Counted from the stretch's first letter, positions 1-5,998 are shown. The stretch is 6,668 nucleotides of DNA from Methylocystaceae bacterium (GCA_003152255.1 PLZT01000195.1:1-6668); one strand, 5' to 3'. The notes: generated by a model from the sequence alone, not told the origin. Numbers and translations: made by a program.

Positions 1-367
1 CGGACCACTCGAAAATGCGATGGGTGTAATCCCAATAATCCTCGAGGCTCTCGCCCTTGATGGCGAACACCGGCGTGCCGGCGGCGGCGATGGCCGCGGC
101 GGCGTGATCCTGGGTCGAGTAAATGTTGCAGGAAGCCCAGCGAACATCGGCGCCGAGCGCCTTCAGCGTCTCGATCAGCACGCCCGTCTGAATGGTCATA
201 TGGAGGGAGCCCGCGATACGCGCGCCCTTGAGAGGCTGGCTGGCGCCGTATTCGGCGCGGGTCGCCATCAGACCGGGCATTTCGGTCTCGGCAATGTTGA
301 GTTCCTTGCGGCCCCAATCGGCGAGGCCGATGTCGGTGACGACATAATCTTTGAAATGAGTGGTCAT
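1..367 (-). CDS. ahcY: S-adenosylhomocysteine hydrolase, N-terminal part (cut by the window edge)
   Basis: Adenosylhomocysteinase reversibly splits S-adenosylhomocysteine into adenosine and homocysteine in the cytosol, using bound NAD. This removes the inhibitory product of SAM-dependent methylations and feeds homocysteine back to methionine. The 122 visible residues match the family's N-terminal substrate-binding domain: the opening [20 protein letters not shown], then MPGLMATR (30-37), [15 protein letters not shown] (54-68) with the conserved substrate-side His56, and [14 protein letters not shown] (80-93). The NAD-binding Rossmann part lies beyond position 1. The ATG at 367 is the family's normal start and has an AAGGGA ribosome site five bases upstream (373-378). 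The gene stands 119 bases after the b561-DUF3611 gene and has its own probable promoter and operator. Identification is secure; only the C-terminal two thirds is unseen. Confidence 0.97.
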   Translation of the reverse strand, partial: MTTHFKDYVVTDIGLADWGRKELNIAETEMPGLMATRAEYGASQPLKGARIAGSLHMTIQTGVLIETLKALGADVRWASCNIYSTQDHAAAAIAAAGTPVFAIKGESLEDYWDYTHRIFEWS

Positions 368-438
368 GATCTTCCCTTCGCTCGCGGCGCTTGTGTCGCC
401 AGATGTCGGGCCGGCTCGCGCCACGTCCCCGCGCCGGC

Positions 439-467
439 GCTATAGCAAAGGATTTTGCGCCACGCAA
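439..467 (-). promoter_or_regulatory. Probable sigma70-type promoter of ahcY
   Basis: Read on the minus strand, TTGCGT (467-462) and TATAGC (444-439) are separated by exactly 17 bases, giving a good -35/-10 pair with four of six consensus bases in each hexamer. Transcription would begin near position 432 and leave a leader of about 65 bases before the ahcY start. The leader is GC-rich, in contrast to the AT-rich stretch just upstream. This is inferred from spacing and consensus only. Confidence 0.5.
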
Positions 468-490
468 TAAAGATATGTGCAAGTCTTTAT
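467..490. promoter_or_regulatory. AT-rich inverted repeat, candidate operator for ahcY
   Basis: ATAAAGA (467-473) and TCTTTAT (484-490) are perfect 7-base inverted arms 10 bases apart, in a locally AT-rich patch of an otherwise GC-rich window. The element abuts the -35 box of the ahcY promoter and covers the stop codon of the upstream membrane-protein gene. ArsR-family regulators that sense SAH or SAM (SahR, SamR) are known to control ahcY and other methionine-cycle genes in Proteobacteria, so a binding site for such a regulator is a reasonable inference. The regulator itself is not in this window. Confidence 0.45.
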
Positions 491-1677
491 ATGATAGCCG
501 GGGGCGGCGGCCCGTCGATCGCGGTCTGCGTCAGCGGCTGAAATTGGAAGCGCGCGCTGGCGACGGCGATGCGTAGCCACACGCTGATGCCCACGCCGAT
601 AAAATGCGCCAACAGAAGAAGAAAGCTCATGAGCAGCACGAACACGTCCAGCGCCCGGATGATCTTGGTGGGATCGGTGATCGCGATGCCCGGCGGTTGC
701 GAAACGGTTTTGGCGATCAGCAGCGATATGCTCAGCGCGACGCCGATGAAGGACAGAAAAACGCCGAGAAAGCCGATCGTCATCCCGGCGTGCAGAAACC
801 ACAGGCCGGAGCCGCGTTTCCCGCCGAGGTAACGCTCGGGAGCCAAGGCGATTTTTCTGGCTCGCCGGGTGTAATGATACGCCAGCGCGCAGGTCAGGAA
901 CAATAAGGCGAGCGCGCAGCCGCTCCAGTAAATGGCGTCGCCAATCCCCGCCTTGGCGGCGCTGAGCGCGCGTCCGGACGTCGCGAATTGCAGGAGCAAC
1001 GCCGACAGGAAGGCGAGCACGAACTGAATCCAGAATTTGGTCCAGCCCAGGAGACGCATTTGGCCGGCGAGACGTTGCCCGATCTTGTCGCCGGACGGGC
1101 CGCTCATCCGCAAGACCGGACTGCCGCCTTCCGGCGCTCGGCTCTTTCCGGGCAACATTCTGCTGGCGAAGCCCGGATAGGCGAAACTATTCGCGATGAC
1201 CAGCCCCAAATGGACGACGACAAGGGCGGCAAGCACGAAAGCGCCGATTTCGTGAGTGTTCGCGAACAAGTCCGCCAGACGGTCGTCCGGTTCTCCCCAT
1301 GAAGGCAGCGGCGTTCCCCAAAACAGCACGGGCGACGCGGTGAAAATCAGGCGCGGATAGCCGCTGGCCGTCATGACCACGAGCGCGAGATAGGTCAGCG
1401 CGTTCACCCATGCGCCAATCAATCGCCGCCAGCGCGGCGTCTCCGCGGGATAGGCCGGGGCGCCGAACAAAAGCCTCGACAAAATCGCGAGAACGAGAAG
1501 AACCGCGGTCGTAAGCCCCAAGGAAACATGAACATCCGCCAGAAACGCTCGCTCGTCGGTGGTCGTGGGCGAGGAACGCAGATACCAGCCCAGCCCCAGC
1601 AGCGCCGCGGTCGCGAGCGCCAGGAGCCAGTGGATCAGTATGGAAAAGAGTCCGTATCTCGCGAGATTTGATTTCAT
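487..1677 (-). CDS. Cytochrome b561 fused to a DUF3611 (Tic21/PIC1-like) membrane domain
   Basis: This 396-residue inner-membrane protein has two parts. Residues 5-175 form a bacterial cytochrome b561 domain with four helices: ILIHWLLALATAALLGLGWY, HVSLGLTTAVLLVLAILSRL, a third near VNALTYLALVVMTASGYP, and IGAFVLAALVVVHLGLVIAN. Histidines 16, 50, 142 and 156 sit where this family binds two b hemes for electron transfer across the membrane. After a hydrophilic linker (about 175-205), residues 205-375 resemble DUF3611: GWTKFWIQFVLAFLSALLL (211-229), YHYTRR (267-272), AKTVSQP (322-328), DPTKII (335-340) and LLAHFIGVGISVWL (355-368). Plant Tic21/PIC1 belongs to that family and has been linked to chloroplast iron uptake and protein import. 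The start at 1677 is chosen because GAAGG lies about seven bases upstream and the b561 fold begins there; an in-frame ATG at 1737 would add 20 non-homologous residues without a clear ribosome site. Substrate and partner are unknown. Confidence 0.85.
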   Translation of the reverse strand: MKSNLARYGLFSILIHWLLALATAALLGLGWYLRSSPTTTDERAFLADVHVSLGLTTAVLLVLAILSRLLFGAPAYPAETPRWRRLIGAWVNALTYLALVVMTASGYPRLIFTASPVLFWGTPLPSWGEPDDRLADLFANTHEIGAFVLAALVVVHLGLVIANSFAYPGFASRMLPGKSRAPEGGSPVLRMSGPSGDKIGQRLAGQMRLLGWTKFWIQFVLAFLSALLLQFATSGRALSAAKAGIGDAIYWSGCALALLFLTCALAYHYTRRARKIALAPERYLGGKRGSGLWFLHAGMTIGFLGVFLSFIGVALSISLLIAKTVSQPPGIAITDPTKIIRALDVFVLLMSFLLLLAHFIGVGISVWLRIAVASARFQFQPLTQTAIDGPPPPAII

Positions 1678-1743
1678 GACGCCGCCTTCGCCTTCGTGAG
1701 AACCAACGAGCCCGCTCTTAAAAACTCGGAAAATCATGTTTAG

Positions 1744-1760
1744 TCCGTCTATTGGTCGGA
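1744..1760. promoter_or_regulatory. Imperfect palindrome upstream of the b561-DUF3611 gene
   Basis: TCCGTCTATTGGTCGGA is a 17-bp odd-centred palindrome in which six of the eight base pairs match, with TCCG/CGGA outer arms. It lies about 67 bases upstream of the preferred b561-DUF3611 start, inside the 189-base divergent spacer shared with the antitoxin gene. Size and symmetry resemble operators of TetR-type repressors, but no such gene is nearby, so this is only a candidate site. Confidence 0.25.
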
Positions 1761-1811
1761 TAATCGCGTGGAACGCCCCGGCCAGGCAATGAACAATATG
1801 GGATTAGCTTG

Positions 1812-1857
1812 ATTTTCGACAGAAAATGATCGACCATGGAACTGGTCAGATAGTCAG
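1812..1857. promoter_or_regulatory. Repeat cluster upstream of the toxin-antitoxin pair, candidate autoregulatory operator
   Basis: Three short symmetric elements lie just before the antitoxin ribosome site. ATTTTC/GAAAAT (1812-1817 and 1822-1827) is a perfect inverted repeat with a 4-base centre. GACCA/TGGTC (1832-1836 and 1843-1847) is a second, with a 6-base centre. GTCAG occurs twice in tandem at 1845-1849 and 1853-1857. Type II antitoxins of the Phd/YefM family usually bind palindromes overlapping their own promoter, and this is the expected place. No convincing -35/-10 pair could be assigned. Confidence 0.4.
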
Positions 1858-1866
1858 GAAGCGTCA

Positions 1867-2178
1867 ATGGCCGCCCGCAAGAAAATCAGCGCGCGAAAGC
1901 CCGCGCCGGAACCGCCGCGCCCCCCCCGCGGCGAGGGGTGGAAGCTCGAAGACGCGAAGGCGCGTTTCAGCGAGCTTGTGCGCCGCGCTCGCAGCGAGGG
2001 ACCGCAAAGAGTCTCGGTGCGGGGCAAGGACGCGGTTGTCGTCATAGCGGCGGAGGATCTCGATCGCCTTCTCGCCTCTCCCAAACCGGCTCGGCTTGTC
2101 GACTTCCTCGAGAGTCTGTTCGTCGAGGGTCTCGACCTCGACCGCGAGCCGGACTTCGGGCGGGATTTCGTTCCGTGA
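1867..2178 (+). CDS. Phd/YefM-family antitoxin with basic N-terminal extension
   Basis: This 103-residue protein is the likely antitoxin of the downstream PIN-domain toxin. The Phd/YefM DNA-binding domain starts at Trp25 with WKLEDAKARFSELVRRARSE, followed by the strand pair PQRVSVRGKDAVVVIAAEDLDRLLA (46-70). The C-terminal tail (about 75-103, with FLESLF and acidic DLDREPDF) is the part expected to wrap around and neutralise the toxin. Family members usually begin only one to a few residues before the Trp; here a tail rich in Lys, Arg and Pro comes first. The ATG at 1867 has AGGAAG (1857-1862) five bases upstream, and no ATG, GTG or TTG start lies between it and the domain, so the extension appears genuine. 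The stop codon overlaps the toxin's GTG start, implying coupled translation. The protein would bind its own promoter as repressor. Confidence 0.88.
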   Translation: MAARKKISARKPAPEPPRPPRGEGWKLEDAKARFSELVRRARSEGPQRVSVRGKDAVVVIAAEDLDRLLASPKPARLVDFLESLFVEGLDLDREPDFGRDFVP

Positions 2179-2663
2179 TCGGGTGGCTGCTCGACACCAA
2201 TGTGATCGCGGAATTGATCAGCCCGAAGGGCGCCGCCGGCGTCAAGGCATGGGCCGCCGCGCAGGACGAGGCGCGGCTCTTTCTCAGCGTCTTGACGCTC
2301 GGGGAATATGACAAGGGTCTCGAGAATCTCGATCCCGGCGATCCACGTCGGATCTCGGTCGCCAATGCGCGCGACGCATTGGAGGAGCGTTTCGGCGAAC
2401 GGGTGCTGACCGTGTCAAAACCCATCGTGCGTCGCTGGGGGACGATCAGCGGCATGGTCAAGCGCGTTCACGGCCACTCTCCTTCGGTCGTCGACACATT
2501 GCTCGCCGCGACCGCGCTTGAGCACGATCTCTATCTAGCCACTCGCAATGTGCGTGACGTCCGCTATTCGGGAGCGGCGGTGTTCAATCCCTGGAGCGAC
2601 GACGTCGCGCGGTTCCCACTGCGGGCGCGCTCGATAACACGCAGAGAAAAGACTATCGAATGA
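2175..2663 (+). CDS. PIN-domain toxin ribonuclease (VapC/FitB-like)
   Basis: This 162-residue protein is the toxin of the module, a Mg-dependent endoribonuclease of the PIN family; VapC-type relatives cut tRNA or rRNA. The canonical acidic set is present: Asp7 in GWLLDTNVIAEL, Glu44 in TLGEYDKGL, Asp107 in SPSVVDTLLAATA, and Asn125/Asp128 in LATRNVRDV. The ending AAVFNPW is typical of the FitB-like subgroup. All active-site residues are intact, so it looks functional. The GTG at 2175 overlaps the antitoxin stop (GTGA) and places the LLDTN strand at the normal distance from the N-terminus; upstream in-frame codons would only read through the antitoxin gene. The weak ribosome site suggests dependence on coupled translation. 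After PIN residue 135 a basic tail (RARSITRREK) of unknown role follows. The gene is convergent with the acetyltransferase, 38 bases away. The RNA target cannot be told from sequence. Confidence 0.92.
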   Translation: MIGWLLDTNVIAELISPKGAAGVKAWAAAQDEARLFLSVLTLGEYDKGLENLDPGDPRRISVANARDALEERFGERVLTVSKPIVRRWGTISGMVKRVHGHSPSVVDTLLAATALEHDLYLATRNVRDVRYSGAAVFNPWSDDVARFPLRARSITRREKTIE

Positions 2664-2701
2664 CGCGGCCCCCGCGCTGTTCGATCGCTTCGCGCGCCGC
2701 C

Positions 2702-3307
2702 TCACCTCAGCGTCGGCGCGCGCAAGGGCAGGGGATCCGTGTCGAGCAGGCCGAACAGCAGATGGTCGCGCCATTGCCCGTTGATGTTGAGATAGGCGCG
2801 GGCATAGCCTTCCTGCGCGAACCCCAGATGCTCCAGCAGGCGCTTCGAGGGTTCGTTATTGGGCAGACAGGCGGCTTCTATCCGATGCAGCCCCTGCCTT
2901 TCGAACGCATAGGCCAGAACGGCGCGCACGGCGCGGCACATATAGCCTTGGCCGGCGTAGGGTTCGCCCATCCAATAGCCCAGCGTCGCCGCCTGCGAGA
3001 CGCCGCGCCGCACATGCCCGAGCGACAGGCCGCCGACCAACGTGTCGTCGTGTTCGCGAAAAATCAGGAACGAGAAGGATTCGTCGCGAGCCAACTCCTC
3101 CCCGTGCCGACGCACGCGATAGCGAAAACTGGATCGGGTCAAATCGTCGAGCGGCCACACGGGCTCCCACGGCGTGAGAAAGGCCCGGCTTCGCGCGCGC
3201 AGCGAAGACCATTGGACGAAATCGCTCATCTCGGCCGGGCGCAGATAGACTCCGTCGCCGTGGATAGGGAAGTTGCGCCGCGCGATGCTGACGCCAAACA
3301 GCGCCAT
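2702..3307 (-). CDS. RimJ/RimL-like GNAT N-acetyltransferase
   Basis: This 201-residue cytosolic protein has the GNAT fold and most resembles the RimJ/RimL group, which transfers acetyl from acetyl-CoA to protein N-termini. Visible landmarks are the first strand GVYLRP (19-24), the substrate-side segment SRAFLTPWEPVWP (40-52), the central strand TLVGGLSL (89-96), the acetyl-CoA pyrophosphate loop YAGQGYMCRAV (117-127), NNEPSKRLLEHLGF (150-163) and the closing WRDHLLFGLL (179-188). Its actual substrate is unknown. An ATG at 3313 overlaps the thrC stop, but the ATG at 3307 (MALFG) is preferred: AAGGG lies about seven bases upstream of it, and alphaproteobacterial homologues begin similarly. Either way it is translated as the last gene after thrC. 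In many relatives an M16 zinc peptidase gene stands between the two; it is absent here. Confidence 0.9.
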   Translation of the reverse strand: MALFGVSIARRNFPIHGDGVYLRPAEMSDFVQWSSLRARSRAFLTPWEPVWPLDDLTRSSFRYRVRRHGEELARDESFSFLIFREHDDTLVGGLSLGHVRRGVSQAATLGYWMGEPYAGQGYMCRAVRAVLAYAFERQGLHRIEAACLPNNEPSKRLLEHLGFAQEGYARAYLNINGQWRDHLLFGLLDTDPLPLRAPTLR

Positions 3308-3309
3308 GA

Positions 3310-4725
3310 TCATACCCTTGTCGCAAGGCGCGTCGCGCGCGCGTGGTCCTCGATGAAGGCCCGAACGCGCCCCTCATCGTTTTCGAGCCGGGAGAACCGC
3401 TCCTCGGCGGTAAGAATTGGCGCGAGCCGCGGCGGCAGGTCGATGCGCTCGCCGATGGCGCGCTCGATCGCGGCGGGAAATTTCGCGGGATGCGCGGTCG
3501 CCAGCGCCACGACCGGCGTCGAAGGATCGACCGCGAGCCGCGCCCGCGCGGCGTGAACCCCCGTCGCCGTGTGCGGATCGAGCACATAGCCCGACTCGCG
3601 ATAGGTGCGGGCGATCTCGGCGCTGGTTTCCTCTTCGCTGACCGCGCGAGCGTCGAAATCCTCTCGAATCGAGGCCAGCGCCTCCGGCGGAATATCGAAG
3701 CCGCCCGATTGGTCGAGACTGGCGAAAGCCGCGCGCAAAGCCCCGGCGTCGCGTCCCAGCGCGTCGAATAGCAGGCGCTCGAAGTTGGACGAGAGTTGAA
3801 TGTCCATCGACGGCGATTGCGTCGGCATGACGCCGCGCGGCTCGTAGCGCCCGCTCGCCAGCGCGCGCGCCAGAATGTCGTTGGCGTTGGTCGCGACGAT
3901 CAGCCGCGACAGCGGCAGGCCCATGCGTTTCGCCACATAGCCCGCCAGCACATCGCCGAAATTGCCGGTCGGCACGGCGAACGAAATCTCGCGAAACGGC
4001 GCGCCAAGCGCGACGGCGCTGGTGAAATAATAGACCATCTGCGCGACGACCCGCGCCCAGTTGATCGAATTGACGCCCGCGAGACCGAGGCGCTTGCGAT
4101 AGGCGCTGTCGCGAAACAGGCTTTTGAGAATCGACTGCGCGTCGTCGAACGTGCCGCGCAAGGCGATGGCGTGGATATTGTCGTCCGCGACCGTGGTCAT
4201 CTGCCGGCGCTGCACGTCGGAGACGCGCCCGTCGGGATAGAGGATGAACACGTCCACCCGGTTCTGCCCGCGAAACGCCTCGATCGCGGCGGCGCCCGTG
4301 TCGCCCGAGGTCGCGCCGACGATCGTGGCGCCAAGGCCGCGCTGCTCCAGCACGTGGTTCATCAGCCGGCCCAGCAATTGCATCGCCAAATCTTTGAAGG
4401 CAAGCGTCGGGCCGTGAAAAAGTTCGAGCACGAACAGATTGTCGTCGATCTGCGTCAGCGGCGCGACGGCGCGATGGGAAAAGCCGGCGTAGGCGGCGCG
4501 TGTCGCGTCGCGCAAGACTCCGGCGCCGATCTCGCCGGCGAATGGCTCGATCAGCCGCGCCGCCGCGGCGTCATAGGGAAGCCCGGCGAGGGCGGCGATG
4601 TCGCCTCGCGCGACGGCGGGGTAGGTCTTGGGGACGTAGAGCCCCCCGTCGGCGGCGAGGCCGGCCAACAGCACGTCGTCGAAGGCGAGTTCGGGAGCTT
4701 CGCCGCGGGTCGAAATATAATGCAA
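3310..4725 (-). CDS. thrC: Threonine synthase
   Basis: Threonine synthase converts O-phospho-L-homoserine to L-threonine with pyridoxal phosphate, the last step of threonine synthesis in the cytosol. The 471 residues are full length for the proteobacterial class. Motifs in order are: STRGEAPELAFDDVLLAGLA (5-24), DGGLYVP (26-32), the cofactor lysine Lys111 in GPTLAFKDLAMQ, the loop GATSGDTGAAA (137-147), the phosphate-binding VPTGNFGDVLAGY (251-263) and ATAHPAKFP (409-417). The start is a TTG at 4725: family members begin Met-x-Tyr-x-Ser-Thr-Arg-Gly, which matches this codon exactly, and AGGTG lies seven bases upstream (4733-4737). There is no in-frame ATG at that point. The gene follows SURF1 by 142 bases and is coupled to the acetyltransferase. 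A weak promoter (TCGCCA, 17 bases, TACCAT ending near 4780) may serve it. Confidence 0.97.
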   Translation of the reverse strand: MHYISTRGEAPELAFDDVLLAGLAADGGLYVPKTYPAVARGDIAALAGLPYDAAAARLIEPFAGEIGAGVLRDATRAAYAGFSHRAVAPLTQIDDNLFVLELFHGPTLAFKDLAMQLLGRLMNHVLEQRGLGATIVGATSGDTGAAAIEAFRGQNRVDVFILYPDGRVSDVQRRQMTTVADDNIHAIALRGTFDDAQSILKSLFRDSAYRKRLGLAGVNSINWARVVAQMVYYFTSAVALGAPFREISFAVPTGNFGDVLAGYVAKRMGLPLSRLIVATNANDILARALASGRYEPRGVMPTQSPSMDIQLSSNFERLLFDALGRDAGALRAAFASLDQSGGFDIPPEALASIREDFDARAVSEEETSAEIARTYRESGYVLDPHTATGVHAARARLAVDPSTPVVALATAHPAKFPAAIERAIGERIDLPPRLAPILTAEERFSRLENDEGRVRAFIEDHARATRLATRV

Positions 4726-4756
4726 TGGGCGACACCTATGAATTGGCCGGGCGGTT

Positions 4757-4772
4757 CCGCGCGAGCGCGCGG
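4757..4772. other. Perfect GC hairpin in the thrC leader
   Basis: CCGCGC (4757-4762) and GCGCGG (4767-4772) form a perfect 6-bp stem with a 4-base loop, 31 bases upstream of the thrC start. No T-run follows on the minus strand, so it is not a classical terminator. It could affect mRNA stability or translation of the TTG-started gene. In such GC-rich sequence, chance is also possible. Confidence 0.3.
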
Positions 4773-4850
4773 CGCCGACGATGGTAGCGCCCCGGCGGCG
4801 ATTTGGCGAGTGGGGCGAGGGTTTTGGCGCATGCGAATCGGCGCGCGAAA

Positions 4851-4878
4851 ATGCGCGTCAATGCGCGTCAATGCGCGC
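4851..4878. repeat. Tandem 10-bp repeat at the end of SURF1
   Basis: The unit ATGCGCGTCA occurs at 4851-4860 and 4861-4870, and a third partial copy (ATGCGCG) follows at 4871-4878. The repeat straddles the SURF1 3' end: the middle copy supplies its TGA stop codon, and the partial copy encodes the last residues. The remaining spacer to thrC (4726-4850) shows only the hairpin and a weak promoter. Confidence 0.85.
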
Positions 4879-5602
4879 GGACGCGCGATCTTGCGTATAG
4901 GGCATACACAATCAGCAGCGCCGCCGCGAGGCCCATCCACGTCACCGCGTAGGGGAGGTGGTTATTGGGAATATCCGCCGCGTCCGGGACGGTCCGAAAA
5001 AGTCCGTCGTCCAGCCCGGCCTGATCTTCCTGCTGGAGCACGAAGGGCGCGGCGTCGACAAGGCCAAGCGTCGCGGCGATCTTGACGGGATCGCTTGTGA
5101 ACCACTGGCCCGTGCCGGGATCGTCGGCCGGCGTGAACGCGTTGCGCGACTGCGGCGCTCGGAGCCACCCCTTGATCTCCGTGGTTTCGTTCGGCCCATG
5201 GCGCCAGGCGTCGGCGCCGGTCAATGATTGCGCGACGAAACCGCGGTTAACGAGCAGGGCGCCCCCGCCCGCGAGCCGAAAAGGCATGATAACGAAAAAG
5301 CCCGGCCCCCCACCGGCGGCCCCGGCGGGCGCCTGGGTGAACACCTTCACCGAGCTGGCGAGATCGAATCGGCCCGTCGCCCGAACGTGGCGATAGTCGT
5401 AATCTTCTCCGCGCAGCCCGGCCCAATCGCTAGGCGGCGGAATTTCGGCCGGAGCGGCGCGCGTTCGCGTTTCGAGTCGGGCGATCAGGGACTCTTTCCA
5501 TTCCAGCCGCCGCAATTGCCAAACGCCCAACGTCAGCAGCAGCCCCAGCGCCAGCGCCGCGAACAGGCTTTGCCACACGAGCGATCGCGACGACACCTTC
5601 AC
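4868..5602 (-). CDS. SURF1-family cytochrome oxidase assembly protein
   Basis: SURF1 (Shy1) proteins help insert or stabilise heme a in subunit I of cytochrome c oxidase at the inner membrane. The 244 residues show the family's layout: an N-terminal helix (about 12-28, FAALALGLLLTLGVWQL) running into the conserved WQLRRLEWKESLI (28-40), a large periplasmic domain with DYDYRHVRATGRFD (67-80), GPGFFVIMPFRL (99-110), LLVNRGFVAQ (116-125) and GWLRAP (145-150), then NNHLPYAVTWMGLA (213-226) leading into the second helix (about 220-237). The GTG at 5602 overlaps the DUF983 stop (GTGA) and gives the correct short cytosolic N-terminus; a GTG two codons later is an alternative. The position after coxC and DUF983 matches its role. 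The stop codon lies inside a 10-bp tandem repeat. Confidence 0.95.
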   Translation of the reverse strand: MKVSSRSLVWQSLFAALALGLLLTLGVWQLRRLEWKESLIARLETRTRAAPAEIPPPSDWAGLRGEDYDYRHVRATGRFDLASSVKVFTQAPAGAAGGGPGFFVIMPFRLAGGGALLVNRGFVAQSLTGADAWRHGPNETTEIKGWLRAPQSRNAFTPADDPGTGQWFTSDPVKIAATLGLVDAAPFVLQQEDQAGLDDGLFRTVPDAADIPNNHLPYAVTWMGLAAALLIVYALYARSRVRAH

Positions 5603-5976
5603 CTGATCCGCCGCCCTTCCTCGGCCCGATTGTAATATTGCAGCGCGATCAGCAATCCCTTGGTGGGACGCAGCATCCCTATGCAGACAATGGCCGAGAA
5701 GGGAAGAAAGATCAGCGCGTGAATCCAGTAGGACGGCTGATAGACGATTTCGACATAGGCCGCGACGCCGACAATCAGGAAGCCGGCGATCATCATTACG
5801 AAGATCGCGGGGCCGTCGCCCGTGTCCGCGAACGAGAAGTCGAGGCCGCAGGCCCCGCATTTCGGCGCGACGCGCAGCAAGCCGTCGAACATCTTGCCCT
5901 TGCCGCAGCGTGGGCAGGAGCCGGTTACGCCGGCCCAATAGGGATTGACATGAGGCGGATGTTCCGGGTTCGACAT
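5599..5976 (-). CDS. DUF983 zinc-ribbon membrane protein
   Basis: This 125-residue protein belongs to the uncharacterised DUF983 family. A probable zinc ribbon comes first, with Cys21-x-x-Cys24 (CPRCGKGKMFDGLL) and Cys40-x-x-Cys43 (CGACGLDFSFADTGDGPA), then two membrane helices (about 57-77 and 84-103) and a short basic end (YYNRAEEGRRIR). The start at 5976 has AAAGGG six bases upstream. In alphaproteobacteria members of this family are commonly found between coxC and SURF1, as here, and the overlap with SURF1 ties their translation together. A role in assembling cytochrome oxidase is therefore likely but unproven; the ribbon could bind zinc or another metal. It is 113 bases after coxC, with hairpins in between. 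Confidence 0.9.
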   Translation of the reverse strand: MSNPEHPPHVNPYWAGVTGSCPRCGKGKMFDGLLRVAPKCGACGLDFSFADTGDGPAIFVMMIAGFLIVGVAAYVEIVYQPSYWIHALIFLPFSAIVCIGMLRPTKGLLIALQYYNRAEEGRRIR

Positions 5977-5998
5977 CAAGGGCCCTTTCTCGCGCGAA

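Noticed and set aside
368..438. SAH riboswitch in the ahcY leader
   Set aside because: The short GC-rich leader shows no recognisable match to the conserved SAH riboswitch core; the inverted repeat at the promoter gives a better explanation for regulation. A covariance-model search could overturn this.
1678..1737. Upstream ATG at 1737 as the b561-DUF3611 start
   Set aside because: It adds 20 residues with no resemblance to b561 proteins and lacks a convincing ribosome site, whereas the ATG at 1677 has one.
1938..2174. N-terminal extension of the toxin frame upstream to 1938
   Set aside because: It reads through the antitoxin gene in another frame; the PIN domain begins naturally at the GTG at 2175.
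2664..2701. Bidirectional terminator between the toxin and acetyltransferase genes
   Set aside because: The 38-base convergent spacer has only a weak GCGGC/GCCGC pairing across a long loop and no T-run.
2660..3556. Plus-strand open frame of about 298 codons opposite the acetyltransferase
   Set aside because: It is a shadow of the acetyltransferase and the thrC 3' end, with low-complexity Arg-rich sequence and no family resemblance.
3796..5085. Long plus-strand open frame opposite thrC and SURF1 (about 429 codons)
   Set aside because: It is antisense to two clear genes, its translation is Arg/Asp/His-rich without recognisable motifs, and long antisense frames are expected in GC-rich DNA.
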